From: Algoriphagus chordae
Lineage (GTDB): Bacteria; Bacteroidota; Bacteroidia; Cytophagales; Cyclobacteriaceae
Assembly (NCBI RefSeq): GCF_003254055.1
Contig: NZ_QKZT01000001.1
Span: 372,001-436,000, forward strand
Direction of reading: 5' to 3'
DNA length: 64,000 nt
This document shows positions 28,377 to 35,752 of the stretch, in pieces. Every line of letters begins with the position of its first letter. The stretch's first letter is position 1. The notes under the pieces are model-generated. The model did not search any database and was not told the DNA's origin. It was given only the letters and a program-made list of their open reading frames with translations. The position numbers were made by a program, and so were the translations under genes.

Positions 28377-29030
28377 ATGACTCTTAGTTCACTTTTTATT
28401 ACCATCTGTGGAATTGGCTGGATCATAGCATATACAGAAGCCTTGAGAATAGGATTCAGAGATAAATCCTATGGAATTCCTTTTATGACGCTGGCGCTAA
28501 ATTTCTCTTGGGAAGTATATTATACCTATCAAGGCTACCTGGTTTTTGGCTCCCATGTTTCTACCTATGTCAATTGCATTTGGATATTACTCGATGTAGG
28601 AATTTTATATACGTATTTCAAATACGGCCACAGAGAAGTCAAAACGAGTAAATCGACATTTTACTTACAGGCTGGCCTATTTGTAGCTGCATGTTTTATC
28701 ATTCAGCATGTAGCTTTCCAGCAAGTAGGAATAGTAAATGGGGCCCTTTACGTAGGTTATCTGATTAACTTTTTGATGTCTTTCTTATTTGTTCGAATGT
28801 ACTTTCGTCGTCCTGATCTCAAAGGACAATCTTTGCTGATCGCGATTCCAAAGTGTATCGGTACCTTTTCAACCACTATTTTGTTTGGAATAATAGGGTC
28901 AAAAACTGCAGGCGGAGTACACGAACCAATTCTCTACATCGGACTTTTCATTTTTGTGACGGACTTAGTCTATATTTCCTTAGTAACTAAGAAAAGAACG
29001 GCCTTAAAGCCATTAAAGACTTATAATTAG
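28377..29030 (+). CDS. Pyr4-like transmembrane terpene cyclase
   Basis: 217 residues, about 7 membrane helices, no signal peptide. The pattern matches the small bacterial branch of Pyr4-type terpene cyclases: GFRDKSYGIPFMTLALN then NFSWEVYYTY with Glu46, a central NILLDVGILYTYFKYG-like segment, LKGQSLLIAIPKCIGTF at 148-164, and Asp196 in FVTDLVYIS. In fungal Pyr4, one acidic residue in the first conserved WE-type motif and one near the C-terminus are essential, and both appear conserved here. Such enzymes start cyclisation of prenylated aromatic or epoxy-prenyl substrates by protonation. It is divergent from the ebo cluster. The product is unknown; assignment rests on motif pattern only. Confidence 0.7.
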   Translation: MTLSSLFITICGIGWIIAYTEALRIGFRDKSYGIPFMTLALNFSWEVYYTYQGYLVFGSHVSTYVNCIWILLDVGILYTYFKYGHREVKTSKSTFYLQAGLFVAACFIIQHVAFQQVGIVNGALYVGYLINFLMSFLFVRMYFRRPDLKGQSLLIAIPKCIGTFSTTILFGIIGSKTAGGVHEPILYIGLFIFVTDLVYISLVTKKRTALKPLKTYN

Positions 29031-29320
29031 ATTTTACACAATTTTATCTATTGCAATTATAAATTATACGGATCCAATTCTTGCCTTTGTATAAATCAAG
29101 ATCGGGAGTCCCACATCTCCCCATGGGAATACTTTAGTTTTTATTTATTTTGAGTTTTTACGCTTTTTATTAAACTCCCATACCCTTCTGTTTGTTACCT
29201 GCATGGCTGGAATGAAAAGAGCTCTAGTTGTATGTACAGGGTCTTTTTCCGGACTGCTTTAATTTCAAATGAGCGAAATAAAAGTCTTGTATCTTAGTTC
29301 TAGCATCTAACTATTAATAA

Positions 29321-30421
29321 ATGAAAGGATTTCGATTTACTCAGTTCGTACCAACTCAAGATCCTGAGAAGAATACGTTTGAGAATCTGCTGAATATATT
29401 TTTGCAACTCGTCACCATGACTGGAGGTGATGTGGCGGAAGCTTTAAGTTGGCTGACCAATCTGGACAATCGTTACAACATGACCTACCCTAATTATGGA
29501 ATTGGTGATTTTATCGAGGATCTGAAAACCAAAGGATACCTTACTGAGGAAAATAGAAAAGGGGAATTTAAGATCACGGGAAAAGCCGAACAAACCATCC
29601 GTAAATCAGCTTTGGAAGAGATTTTCGGCAAACTCAAGCGTGGTAAATCAGGACAGCATAAAACCACCCATTCTGGACAAGGTGCGGAACGTGGCACAGA
29701 TCGTAGAGCCTATGAGTTTGGGGATAATCTAGACCAGATTGCGCTAACTGATTCGCTCCGAAATGCCCAAGCAAACCATGGGTTTTCGGGTGATTATCTG
29801 TTGACCGAAGATGATCTGGAAGTCGTAGAAACTGAATTTAGATCTCAGACTTCCACAGTCCTGATGATTGATATCTCGCACTCCATGATTTTGTATGGTG
29901 AGGATAGAATCACTCCTGCTAAAAAGGTGGCCATGGCTTTGGCAGAGCTCATCAAAACCCGCTATCCTAAAGATACCCTAGATATCATAGTCTTCGGAAA
30001 TGATGCCTGGCAGATAGAAATCAAGGATTTACCTTATTTGCAAGTTGGGCCCTATCATACAAATACCGTTGCTGGATTGGAATTGGCGATGGATTTACTG
30101 CGCAGAAGAAAGAATCCAAACAAGCAGATTTTCATGATCACAGATGGTAAGCCAACCTGCCTGAAAGTGGGAATCAAATACTATAAAAATGCTTTTGGGA
30201 TAGACAGCAAGATTCTGAGTGAGACGCTGAAACTTGCAGCTCAATGCCGTAAACTGAAAATACCAGTGACTACTTTTATGATTGCTTCGGATCCTTATCT
30301 GAAGGAGTTTGTGAAGGAATTCACCAAAGTCAACAACGGGAATGCCTATTACAGCAGTTTGAAAGGACTCGGCGACCTGATTTTTGAAGATTATAGACGA
30401 AATAGAACGAAACGCTTTTAA
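29321..30421 (+). CDS. VWA-domain protein
   Basis: 366 residues. The N-terminal helical part is followed by a His/Gly-rich linker (about 105-130) and a C-terminal von Willebrand A domain with MIDAS motif DISHS (184-188) and a later TDGKPT strand end. The gene stops 5 bp before a MoxR/ChlI-like ATPase gene. VWA plus MoxR AAA+ pairs act as chaperone-like or metal-insertion machines; the client is unknown here. The 29031-29320 gap upstream has no gene. Confidence 0.85.
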   Translation: MKGFRFTQFVPTQDPEKNTFENLLNIFLQLVTMTGGDVAEALSWLTNLDNRYNMTYPNYGIGDFIEDLKTKGYLTEENRKGEFKITGKAEQTIRKSALEEIFGKLKRGKSGQHKTTHSGQGAERGTDRRAYEFGDNLDQIALTDSLRNAQANHGFSGDYLLTEDDLEVVETEFRSQTSTVLMIDISHSMILYGEDRITPAKKVAMALAELIKTRYPKDTLDIIVFGNDAWQIEIKDLPYLQVGPYHTNTVAGLELAMDLLRRRKNPNKQIFMITDGKPTCLKVGIKYYKNAFGIDSKILSETLKLAAQCRKLKIPVTTFMIASDPYLKEFVKEFTKVNNGNAYYSSLKGLGDLIFEDYRRNRTKRF

Positions 30422-30426
30422 GCAAT

Positions 30427-31950
30427 ATGGACTACCAAAAACTGACACCACAAGAACTTAGACAGATTAAAACGCTTGGACAACTAAAAGCTGCTGGCTA
30501 TCAATCCAAAACCATCAAAGAGGAACTTCGCGACAACTTGATCTTAAAGATTAAGAGGAAGGAGAATGTCTTTGAAGGAATCTGGGGCTTTGAGGACACG
30601 GTGATTCCGGACATTGAGCGTGCGATTCTTTCCCGACACAATATCAATTTGCTTGGACTACGCGGTCAGGCAAAGACTAGAATTGCCCGAATGATGACAC
30701 AGCTATTGGATGAGTATGTTCCTGTAGTTTTTGGTGCGGAGCTGAATGATGATCCTTTGGAGCCTTTGACCACTTTTGCGAAGGAATTAATCGATGAAAA
30801 GGGTGATAATACGCCGGTTTCATGGTGGCATCGAGATGATCGCTATACAGAGAAATTAGCGACACCTGATGTATCTGTAGCCGATTTGATCGGTGATGTG
30901 GACCCTATCAAGGCGGCCACGATGAAATTGAGCTATAATGACGAGCGTGTAATTCACTACGGTTTGGTGCCAAGATCGCATCGTTCCATTTTCGTAATTA
31001 ATGAATTACCGGATTTGCAGGCCAGAATTCAGGTGGCCTTGTTCAATATTCTTCAGGAAGGTGATATCCAGATTCGTGGTTTCAAATTGAGACTGCCGCT
31101 AGATATTCAGTTTGTATTCACTGCAAACCCAGAAGATTACACCAACAGAGGAAGCATTGTTACGCCGCTGAAGGACAGAATTGAAAGTCAGATCATCACA
31201 CATTATCCGAAATCCATTGAGATCGGTAGAAGAATTACTGCTCAGGAATCCAATCTTAAAGGCAAACCTGTGGATAATATCTATGTGCCTGAATTGATGA
31301 AGGACTTAATCGAGCAGATTGCTATCGAGGCGAGAGGTTCTGAATTCGTGGATGAGAAGAGTGGTGTTTCTGCGCGATTGACTATTTCAGCTTATGAAAA
31401 TTTGATTTCTGCTGCGGAGCGTAGAATGTACATGAATGGAGAAAGTAATACCATAATACGGATTGCTGATCTGATCGGAGTGATCCCAGCAATTACTGGA
31501 AAAGTAGAGCTAGTCTATGAAGGCGAGCAAGAAGGAGCTGGTTTGGTTGCTTATAATTTGATAGGGAAAGCTATTCGCTCCCAGTTTGTAAACTATTTCC
31601 CATCTCCTGAACAGAAGAAAAAGTCCAAAGAGGGCAATCCCTACGTGTTGCCACTGGCATGGTTTGGAGAAGGAAATGAGCTGGACATTCTAGCTTCTCA
31701 AGGAGATAAGGACTACAAAGCTGCACTTCATTCAGTTCCAGGTTTGGAAGAAGTAGTGATGCAATTGGTGAAGGACATGCCAGAGAAAGAGAAGGAATTC
31801 TTTATGGAATTTGCACTTCATGGGTTAGCTGAATTCTCTCAACTGAGCAAAAAAGTGCTGGACACAGGTTTACAGTTTAAAGACTTGTTCAGCTCCATGT
31901 TTGATATGGGGCCAGGGGATCCTGATGATTTCGAGGAAGACGATTTATAG
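30427..31950 (+). CDS. MoxR/Mg-chelatase-like AAA+ ATPase
   Basis: 507 residues. Walker A GLRGQAKT (77-84); a Walker-B-like FVINELPDL segment near residue 190 with Glu in the catalytic place; sensor-1 region FVFTANPEDYTNRG near 235-248. The C-terminal helical lid is long. The layout resembles ChlI/MoxR ATPases that work with VWA partners, and such a partner is encoded 5 bp upstream. The C-terminus is acidic (DPDDFEEDDL). Confidence 0.85.
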   Translation: MDYQKLTPQELRQIKTLGQLKAAGYQSKTIKEELRDNLILKIKRKENVFEGIWGFEDTVIPDIERAILSRHNINLLGLRGQAKTRIARMMTQLLDEYVPVVFGAELNDDPLEPLTTFAKELIDEKGDNTPVSWWHRDDRYTEKLATPDVSVADLIGDVDPIKAATMKLSYNDERVIHYGLVPRSHRSIFVINELPDLQARIQVALFNILQEGDIQIRGFKLRLPLDIQFVFTANPEDYTNRGSIVTPLKDRIESQIITHYPKSIEIGRRITAQESNLKGKPVDNIYVPELMKDLIEQIAIEARGSEFVDEKSGVSARLTISAYENLISAAERRMYMNGESNTIIRIADLIGVIPAITGKVELVYEGEQEGAGLVAYNLIGKAIRSQFVNYFPSPEQKKKSKEGNPYVLPLAWFGEGNELDILASQGDKDYKAALHSVPGLEEVVMQLVKDMPEKEKEFFMEFALHGLAEFSQLSKKVLDTGLQFKDLFSSMFDMGPGDPDDFEEDDL

Positions 31951-31975
31951 GATTTAAAACCACAGATACTAGCAG

Positions 31976-32034
31976 TTAATAATCGCAGATATGCGCCGAA
32001 TGTTTCTAATGGCGTATGTCTGCGAAATTATTAA
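31976..32034. repeat. Long imperfect hairpin after the ATPase gene
   Basis: TTAATAATCGCAGATATGCG and its near-complement (starting GGCGTATGTCTGCG) form a stem of about 22 bp with a 2-nt bulge and a loop of about 13 nt. It lies 25 bp past the ATPase stop and could serve as a transcription barrier, but there is no T-tract. Upstream ACCACAGATACTAGCAG words look like interspersed repeat material. Confidence 0.6.
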
Positions 32035-32107
32035 TTAGATCAGAGAGGAAATGTAATAGTTTCTGGTTAAGATTTTGGATTATTTGATTTATAGTAAATT
32101 GGATAAA

Positions 32108-32485
32108 ATGAATGTTGAAAACCAAATAGATTACTGGAGAAAGGGGGCCACCGAAGATTTTGAGGTTGCCGAGCTATTGATTGAGAAAGGTCGGTTTTTA
32201 CATGGTTTATTCTTTTGTCATTTAGTGATGGAAAAAATCTTAAAGACTCATGTAGTGAAAACTTCAAAACAACTTGCTCCAAAATCCCATAATTTAATTT
32301 ATCTCTCTGAAAGATCTGGCCTATCAATACAAGATGAAAATTTAAATTTTTTTGGTATCCTTATGAAGTATCAATTGGAAGGAAGGTATCCAGATTATAA
32401 ACCGTATATTCCTGAGAAGAAATTAGTAAAAAGTTACCTGAAAGAAACACAAAAGGTATTATTATGGCTGAAAGCGAAGTTGTAG
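32108..32485 (+). CDS. HEPN-domain protein, partner of nucleotidyltransferase
   Basis: 125 residues from ATG 32108 (MNVENQIDYW); an earlier in-frame codon at 32075 adds only AT-rich leader. It is an all-helical HEPN domain: WRKGATEDFEVAELL, HLVMEKILKTHV, then KSHNLIYL. The R-x4-6-H ribonuclease motif of HEPN toxins is absent, so RNase activity is doubtful. The 3' end overlaps the nucleotidyltransferase gene by 22 bp, the usual HEPN/MNT arrangement (toxin-antitoxin type VII or related). Confidence 0.82.
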   Translation: MNVENQIDYWRKGATEDFEVAELLIEKGRFLHGLFFCHLVMEKILKTHVVKTSKQLAPKSHNLIYLSERSGLSIQDENLNFFGILMKYQLEGRYPDYKPYIPEKKLVKSYLKETQKVLLWLKAKL

Positions 32486-32781
32486 ATTTATTGAAAAAGT
32501 TTGTAGAAGTATTGAAAGCTGAGGGTATTTCAGTTAGCAAGGCATTTTTGTATGGTAGCTATTCGGAGGGGACGGCTATTTCTGAAAGTGACATAGACGT
32601 GTTATTAGTATCAGATGAGTTTGAAGGGAACAATGATCTTTTGGCAGGTAAAATTTGGAGGCTCACCTCTAAAGTAAGTTCTAGAATAGAACCATTTTTG
32701 GTTGGAACAAGCGAGTATGAAGACTCAAATAATTCACCTCTAGTGACCAAAGTAAAAGAAGTTGGAATCCAAATAGTTTGA
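32464..32781 (+). CDS. Minimal nucleotidyltransferase (MNT) domain protein
   Basis: 105 residues. Pol-beta-type nucleotidyltransferase with GS-x10-DxD: GSYSEGTAISESDID, followed by VLLVSDEF. The third acidic residue is not obvious. MNT antitoxins modify their HEPN partner (AMPylation) in characterised systems; whether that happens with this R-x-H-less HEPN is unknown. It overlaps the HEPN gene by 22 bp. Confidence 0.85.
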   Translation: MAESEVVDLLKKFVEVLKAEGISVSKAFLYGSYSEGTAISESDIDVLLVSDEFEGNNDLLAGKIWRLTSKVSSRIEPFLVGTSEYEDSNNSPLVTKVKEVGIQIV

Positions 32782-32814
32782 TTTATATGAAAGTTGAGAG
32801 ATTTGCTAAATTCA

Positions 32815-33177
32815 TTACTTCAAATGAATCAATATCAAGGCAATTAGAGCTGGTAATCCTTGAATCCAGAATATTTTTTTACTTACCGTGGCTGCTGCGT
32901 AAAGTCCAGCCACCAGCACACATCCCAGGAAGAAAATTGCTACATAAGCTGACCATTGAGGATCCTCTATCAGAATAGACCAAATCAATCCTGCTACCAA
33001 AAAACCATTGTAGAGCCCTTGATTGGCAGCCATTGATTTTGTCTTTGGAAACACCTCAGGGGGAATTTGTTTGAAAGTTTTGCGTCCAATCGTCTCCCAA
33101 GCGAACATTTCGAAGTATAAAAAATAAAGATGAAGGGCGGCTATTAGCCCAATAATTACTTTTGAAGCGATTTCCAT
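32815..33177 (-). CDS. DUF1304 membrane protein
   Basis: 120 residues, four membrane helices. Characteristic blocks are ALHLYFLYFEMFAW in TM1 and MAANQGLYNGFLVAGL in TM2. Function unknown. It converges with the HEPN/MNT pair (34 bp between stops). A plus-strand frame at 32778-32978 across its 3' end is a shadow. Confidence 0.82.
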   Translation of the reverse strand: MEIASKVIIGLIAALHLYFLYFEMFAWETIGRKTFKQIPPEVFPKTKSMAANQGLYNGFLVAGLIWSILIEDPQWSAYVAIFFLGCVLVAGLYAAATVSKKIFWIQGLPALIALILIHLK

Positions 33178-33266
33178 AAATCTTTAGGTTTTGGACAATT
33201 TAGCAAATTCTAAGGTTCATTATCAGCTGTTAGTAGCTGACAAGCTACAGTTTCCTTATCTTTTTC

Positions 33267-33830
33267 TCACCAATCAGCTGGCCTTCTTGCCTCATACTTT
33301 TCAATTTGATCGAGCAGATCTACAGGATCATCAGATACAATCAGCAATTCCTCCTGCTCAGGATACATAAAGCCTTCCTGCATCGCATGATTCAAAAAGT
33401 CAATCAATTTGTCGTAATAGCCATTCACATTGTAAAGTGCCAGTGGCTTCTGGATATAATGTAGCTGGTTTAGGGTCATAATCTCAAAAAGTTCTTCCAG
33501 CGTCCCGATTCCCCCAGGCATAGCGATAAATGCATCTCCACGTTCAGCCATAAGCCATTTTCGATCTCGCATGGTCTCCACTATGATCAGTTCTGTACAG
33601 CCACGGTGAGCCACTTCTCGATCCACCAATTTCTGAGGGATGATCCCCAGTACTTCTTTGCCCGCGCCAAGCATCTCGTCCGCGATCACACCCATCAAAC
33701 CTACTCTCCCAGCACCATACACCAGAGACTGGTCGCGCTTGATCATCTCTTGCGCCAGAGCTTTGGCACTCGCTTCATAGACCGAATTACCTCCTTTTCG
33801 GGAACCGCAGTAAATAGTGATTTTCTTCAT
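33267..33830 (-). CDS. LOG-family phosphoribohydrolase
   Basis: 187 residues, Rossmann-like. Signature MRDRK (87-91) and PGGIGTLEE (105-113), with the N-terminal CGSRKGG. LOG enzymes release the base from nucleoside 5'-monophosphates (cytokinin nucleotides in plants; AMP and other nucleotides in bacteria). Cytosolic. Residues of the active site look intact. It is divergent from rdgB across 150 bp, a second nucleotide-cleanup enzyme. Confidence 0.92.
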   Translation of the reverse strand: MKKITIYCGSRKGGNSVYEASAKALAQEMIKRDQSLVYGAGRVGLMGVIADEMLGAGKEVLGIIPQKLVDREVAHRGCTELIIVETMRDRKWLMAERGDAFIAMPGGIGTLEELFEIMTLNQLHYIQKPLALYNVNGYYDKLIDFLNHAMQEGFMYPEQEELLIVSDDPVDLLDQIEKYEARRPADW

Positions 33831-33968
33831 GAACTTGCATCAAAAGTATATCCCGAAATTAAGTGATTCACTTTATTAATGCCCAGCGAACGCTAAGGTT
33901 TTACGAAAGCTTAATGAACAAAGGATAACTTTTTGTCAAATGGCCTAGTGCTGAGAATCATTAAAGTT

Positions 33969-33976
33969 TATTTTTG
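33969..33976 (+). promoter_or_regulatory. TAnnTTTG -7 box touching rdgB start
   Basis: TATTTTTG ends 4 nt before the rdgB ATG (33981). In Bacteroidota the TAnnTTTG box lies about 4-11 nt before the transcription start, so the transcript would begin at or next to the ATG (leaderless). A matching TTG at about -33 is not seen at the usual distance. Confidence 0.45.
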
Positions 33977-33980
33977 AGTT

Positions 33981-34556
33981 ATGAAAATTTGCTTTGCTAC
34001 CAACAACCCCAAGAAAATCGAAGAAGTAAAGGCTGCATTAGGGGATAGCTTTCAAATTGTTTCCTTGAAAGACATTGGCTGCTTGGAAGAGCTTCCCGAA
34101 ACTGGTGATACCCTGGAGCATAATGCTTTTCAGAAAGCAAAGTATGTGAAAGAACATTTCGGTGTGGATTGCTTCGCAGATGACACTGGTTTGGAAGTCG
34201 ATGCGCTGGAGGGAGAGCCTGGAGTTTACTCTGGTAGATATGCCGGTGAGCCAAGAAGTGACGAGCGGAATATTGATCTTTTGCTCAAAAATCTGGCAAA
34301 TTCTTCCATCCGAACAGCTCGGTTTAAAACGGTCATCGCACTACTCTTAGGAGATGAAGAATATAAGTTTGAAGGTCTGGCAGAGGGAGAAATTTTGAAG
34401 GAGCGTACTGGAGATGGCGGTTTTGGTTACGATCCAGTATTTCAGCCAACAGGATACAGGCAGTCATTTGCGGAACTGAGCATGGCAGAAAAGAATGCGA
34501 TTTCTCATCGTGGAAAAGCTGTGGCTGAGCTAATTAGCTTTCTTAACCATAGATAA
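33981..34556 (+). CDS. rdgB: Non-canonical purine NTP pyrophosphatase (RdgB/HAM1)
   Basis: 191 residues. Removes ITP, dITP and XTP from the nucleotide pool. N-terminal FATNNPKKIEEV substrate loop (residues 5-16), FADDTGLEVDAL catalytic region near 65-76, GEPGVYSGRYAG, and the C-terminal GGFGYDPVFQP and ISHRGKA motifs are all present. Normal length. udk follows 37 bp downstream. Confidence 0.95.
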   Translation: MKICFATNNPKKIEEVKAALGDSFQIVSLKDIGCLEELPETGDTLEHNAFQKAKYVKEHFGVDCFADDTGLEVDALEGEPGVYSGRYAGEPRSDERNIDLLLKNLANSSIRTARFKTVIALLLGDEEYKFEGLAEGEILKERTGDGGFGYDPVFQPTGYRQSFAELSMAEKNAISHRGKAVAELISFLNHR

Positions 34557-34593
34557 TTCTGTTTAAAGCCAAAAACCACGTTAACTTTACCTC

Positions 34594-35211
34594 ATGAAAA
34601 AACCATTCATTGTCGGCATTACAGGGGGCTCCGCCTCTGGTAAAACACTTTTTTTGGAGCGATTGCTTAGCACTTTTGATGCCGGTGAGGTTTGTTTGAT
34701 TTCTCAGGACAACTATTATAAGCCTAGGGAATTGCAGCCGATTGATTCCCATGGAGTGCATAATTTTGACCGGCCTGAGAGTATTGATTTTGAAGAATAT
34801 GCGGCTGATATCCGCAAAATTCAAGCTGGTGAGACGGTTCATCGTGAGGAATACACCTTCAATAATTCAGCTAAAACGCCAAAAATGCTAACCTTTAATT
34901 CAGCGCCTGTGGTAGTGGTTGAGGGGATTTTTGTGTTGTATTATCCGGAGTTGGCAAGTCTCCTTGATTTGAAGGTTTTTATAGATGCCAAGGATCATAT
35001 CAAGCTCAAGAGAAGAATCATCCGAGACAAGGTGGAGCGGGGCTACGATCTAGATGATGTTTTGTATCGCTACGAGCAGCATGTGATGCCTACTTATGAG
35101 AAATACATCAAACCATTTATGAATGATGCGGATTTGATCGTGCCAAATAATCACAATTTCGATAAAGCACTAGATGTGATTCGCGCGTATTTGCGTGCTA
35201 GAACTGGCTGA
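34594..35211 (+). CDS. udk: Uridine kinase
   Basis: 205 residues. P-loop GITGGSASGKT (8-18), then SQDNYYKP, FDRPESIDFE and VVVEGIFVLYY, typical of uridine/cytidine kinase. It phosphorylates uridine and cytidine in pyrimidine salvage. It is likely in the same transcript as rdgB, though a TAACTTTA word lies just before its ATG and may be its own -7-like box. Confidence 0.93.
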   Translation: MKKPFIVGITGGSASGKTLFLERLLSTFDAGEVCLISQDNYYKPRELQPIDSHGVHNFDRPESIDFEEYAADIRKIQAGETVHREEYTFNNSAKTPKMLTFNSAPVVVVEGIFVLYYPELASLLDLKVFIDAKDHIKLKRRIIRDKVERGYDLDDVLYRYEQHVMPTYEKYIKPFMNDADLIVPNNHNFDKALDVIRAYLRARTG

Positions 35212-35289
35212 TCTCTACTGTTTTAATCTGATTTTGCTTTCAAATTGCAGAAATTCTTGGATGAGAAACACTCATTTTAAATAATTGGC

Positions 35290-35297
35290 TATATTTG
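35290..35297 (+). promoter_or_regulatory. TAnnTTTG -7 box before the 35304 gene
   Basis: TATATTTG followed by CGCCGC and then ATG at 35304. The box predicts a transcript start within a few bases of the start codon. The same TTTGCGCC string precedes glyS at 43978, which supports a shared promoter style. Confidence 0.5.
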
Positions 35298-35303
35298 CGC
35301 CGC

Positions 35304-35660
35304 ATGAAAGCAACTAAACCAAATAGTAATTTATTCCAGCAGCGCCTCACGGTGATGCTTGCATTGCTATTGTGTTTGTTTATTTCTAGTGTAGAATATG
35401 TTCCTGAAAATGGACAAGTTGCCAATGTAGAAACACAGGATAAAGCAGCTTCATCCGATCAGGATCAGACTTTTTTGAATGTAGCAGTAGATGCAGTGGT
35501 TCCCTTCGTGGTCAATGTATCGCACAATATCCTTTATCTAATTCATGATATAGTTCGGTTTGAAGGATCTACTTTCGTTACCGAAGCTACTTCAGTTGCA
35601 CAGCCAAATCAGCTCGTACAAATACTTTTTGAGCGAATCATATCCACCAAAGGACCCTAA
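35304..35660 (+). CDS. Small exported or membrane-anchored hypothetical protein
   Basis: 118 residues from ATG 35304; an earlier TTG at 35295 would lie inside the promoter box. A hydrophobic segment at about 17-31 (MLALLLCLFISSVE) is a signal or anchor; the rest contains a second weak hydrophobic patch (AVVPFVVNVSHNILYLI). No family recognised. It lies between udk and secDF on the same strand, with its own promoter candidate. Confidence 0.65.
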   Translation: MKATKPNSNLFQQRLTVMLALLLCLFISSVEYVPENGQVANVETQDKAASSDQDQTFLNVAVDAVVPFVVNVSHNILYLIHDIVRFEGSTFVTEATSVAQPNQLVQILFERIISTKGP

Positions 35661-35752
35661 GTTTCCTTCTATTTTCTGGTGAAAACCTGCTTCCTGCAAT
35701 TCAGGCAAGCCGCAAATCTGTATTTACAATTAATTAATAATTTCAATTTCTC

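Noticed and set aside
21349-29030. A polyketide or nonribosomal peptide cluster around the ebo genes
   Set aside because: No PKS, NRPS, terpene diphosphate synthase or aromatic prenyl acceptor enzymes were found next to it; only the ebo genes and the membrane cyclase are seen.
32778-32978. 66-codon plus-strand frame over the DUF1304 gene
   Set aside because: It overlaps a clear minus-strand gene and has no recognisable features.
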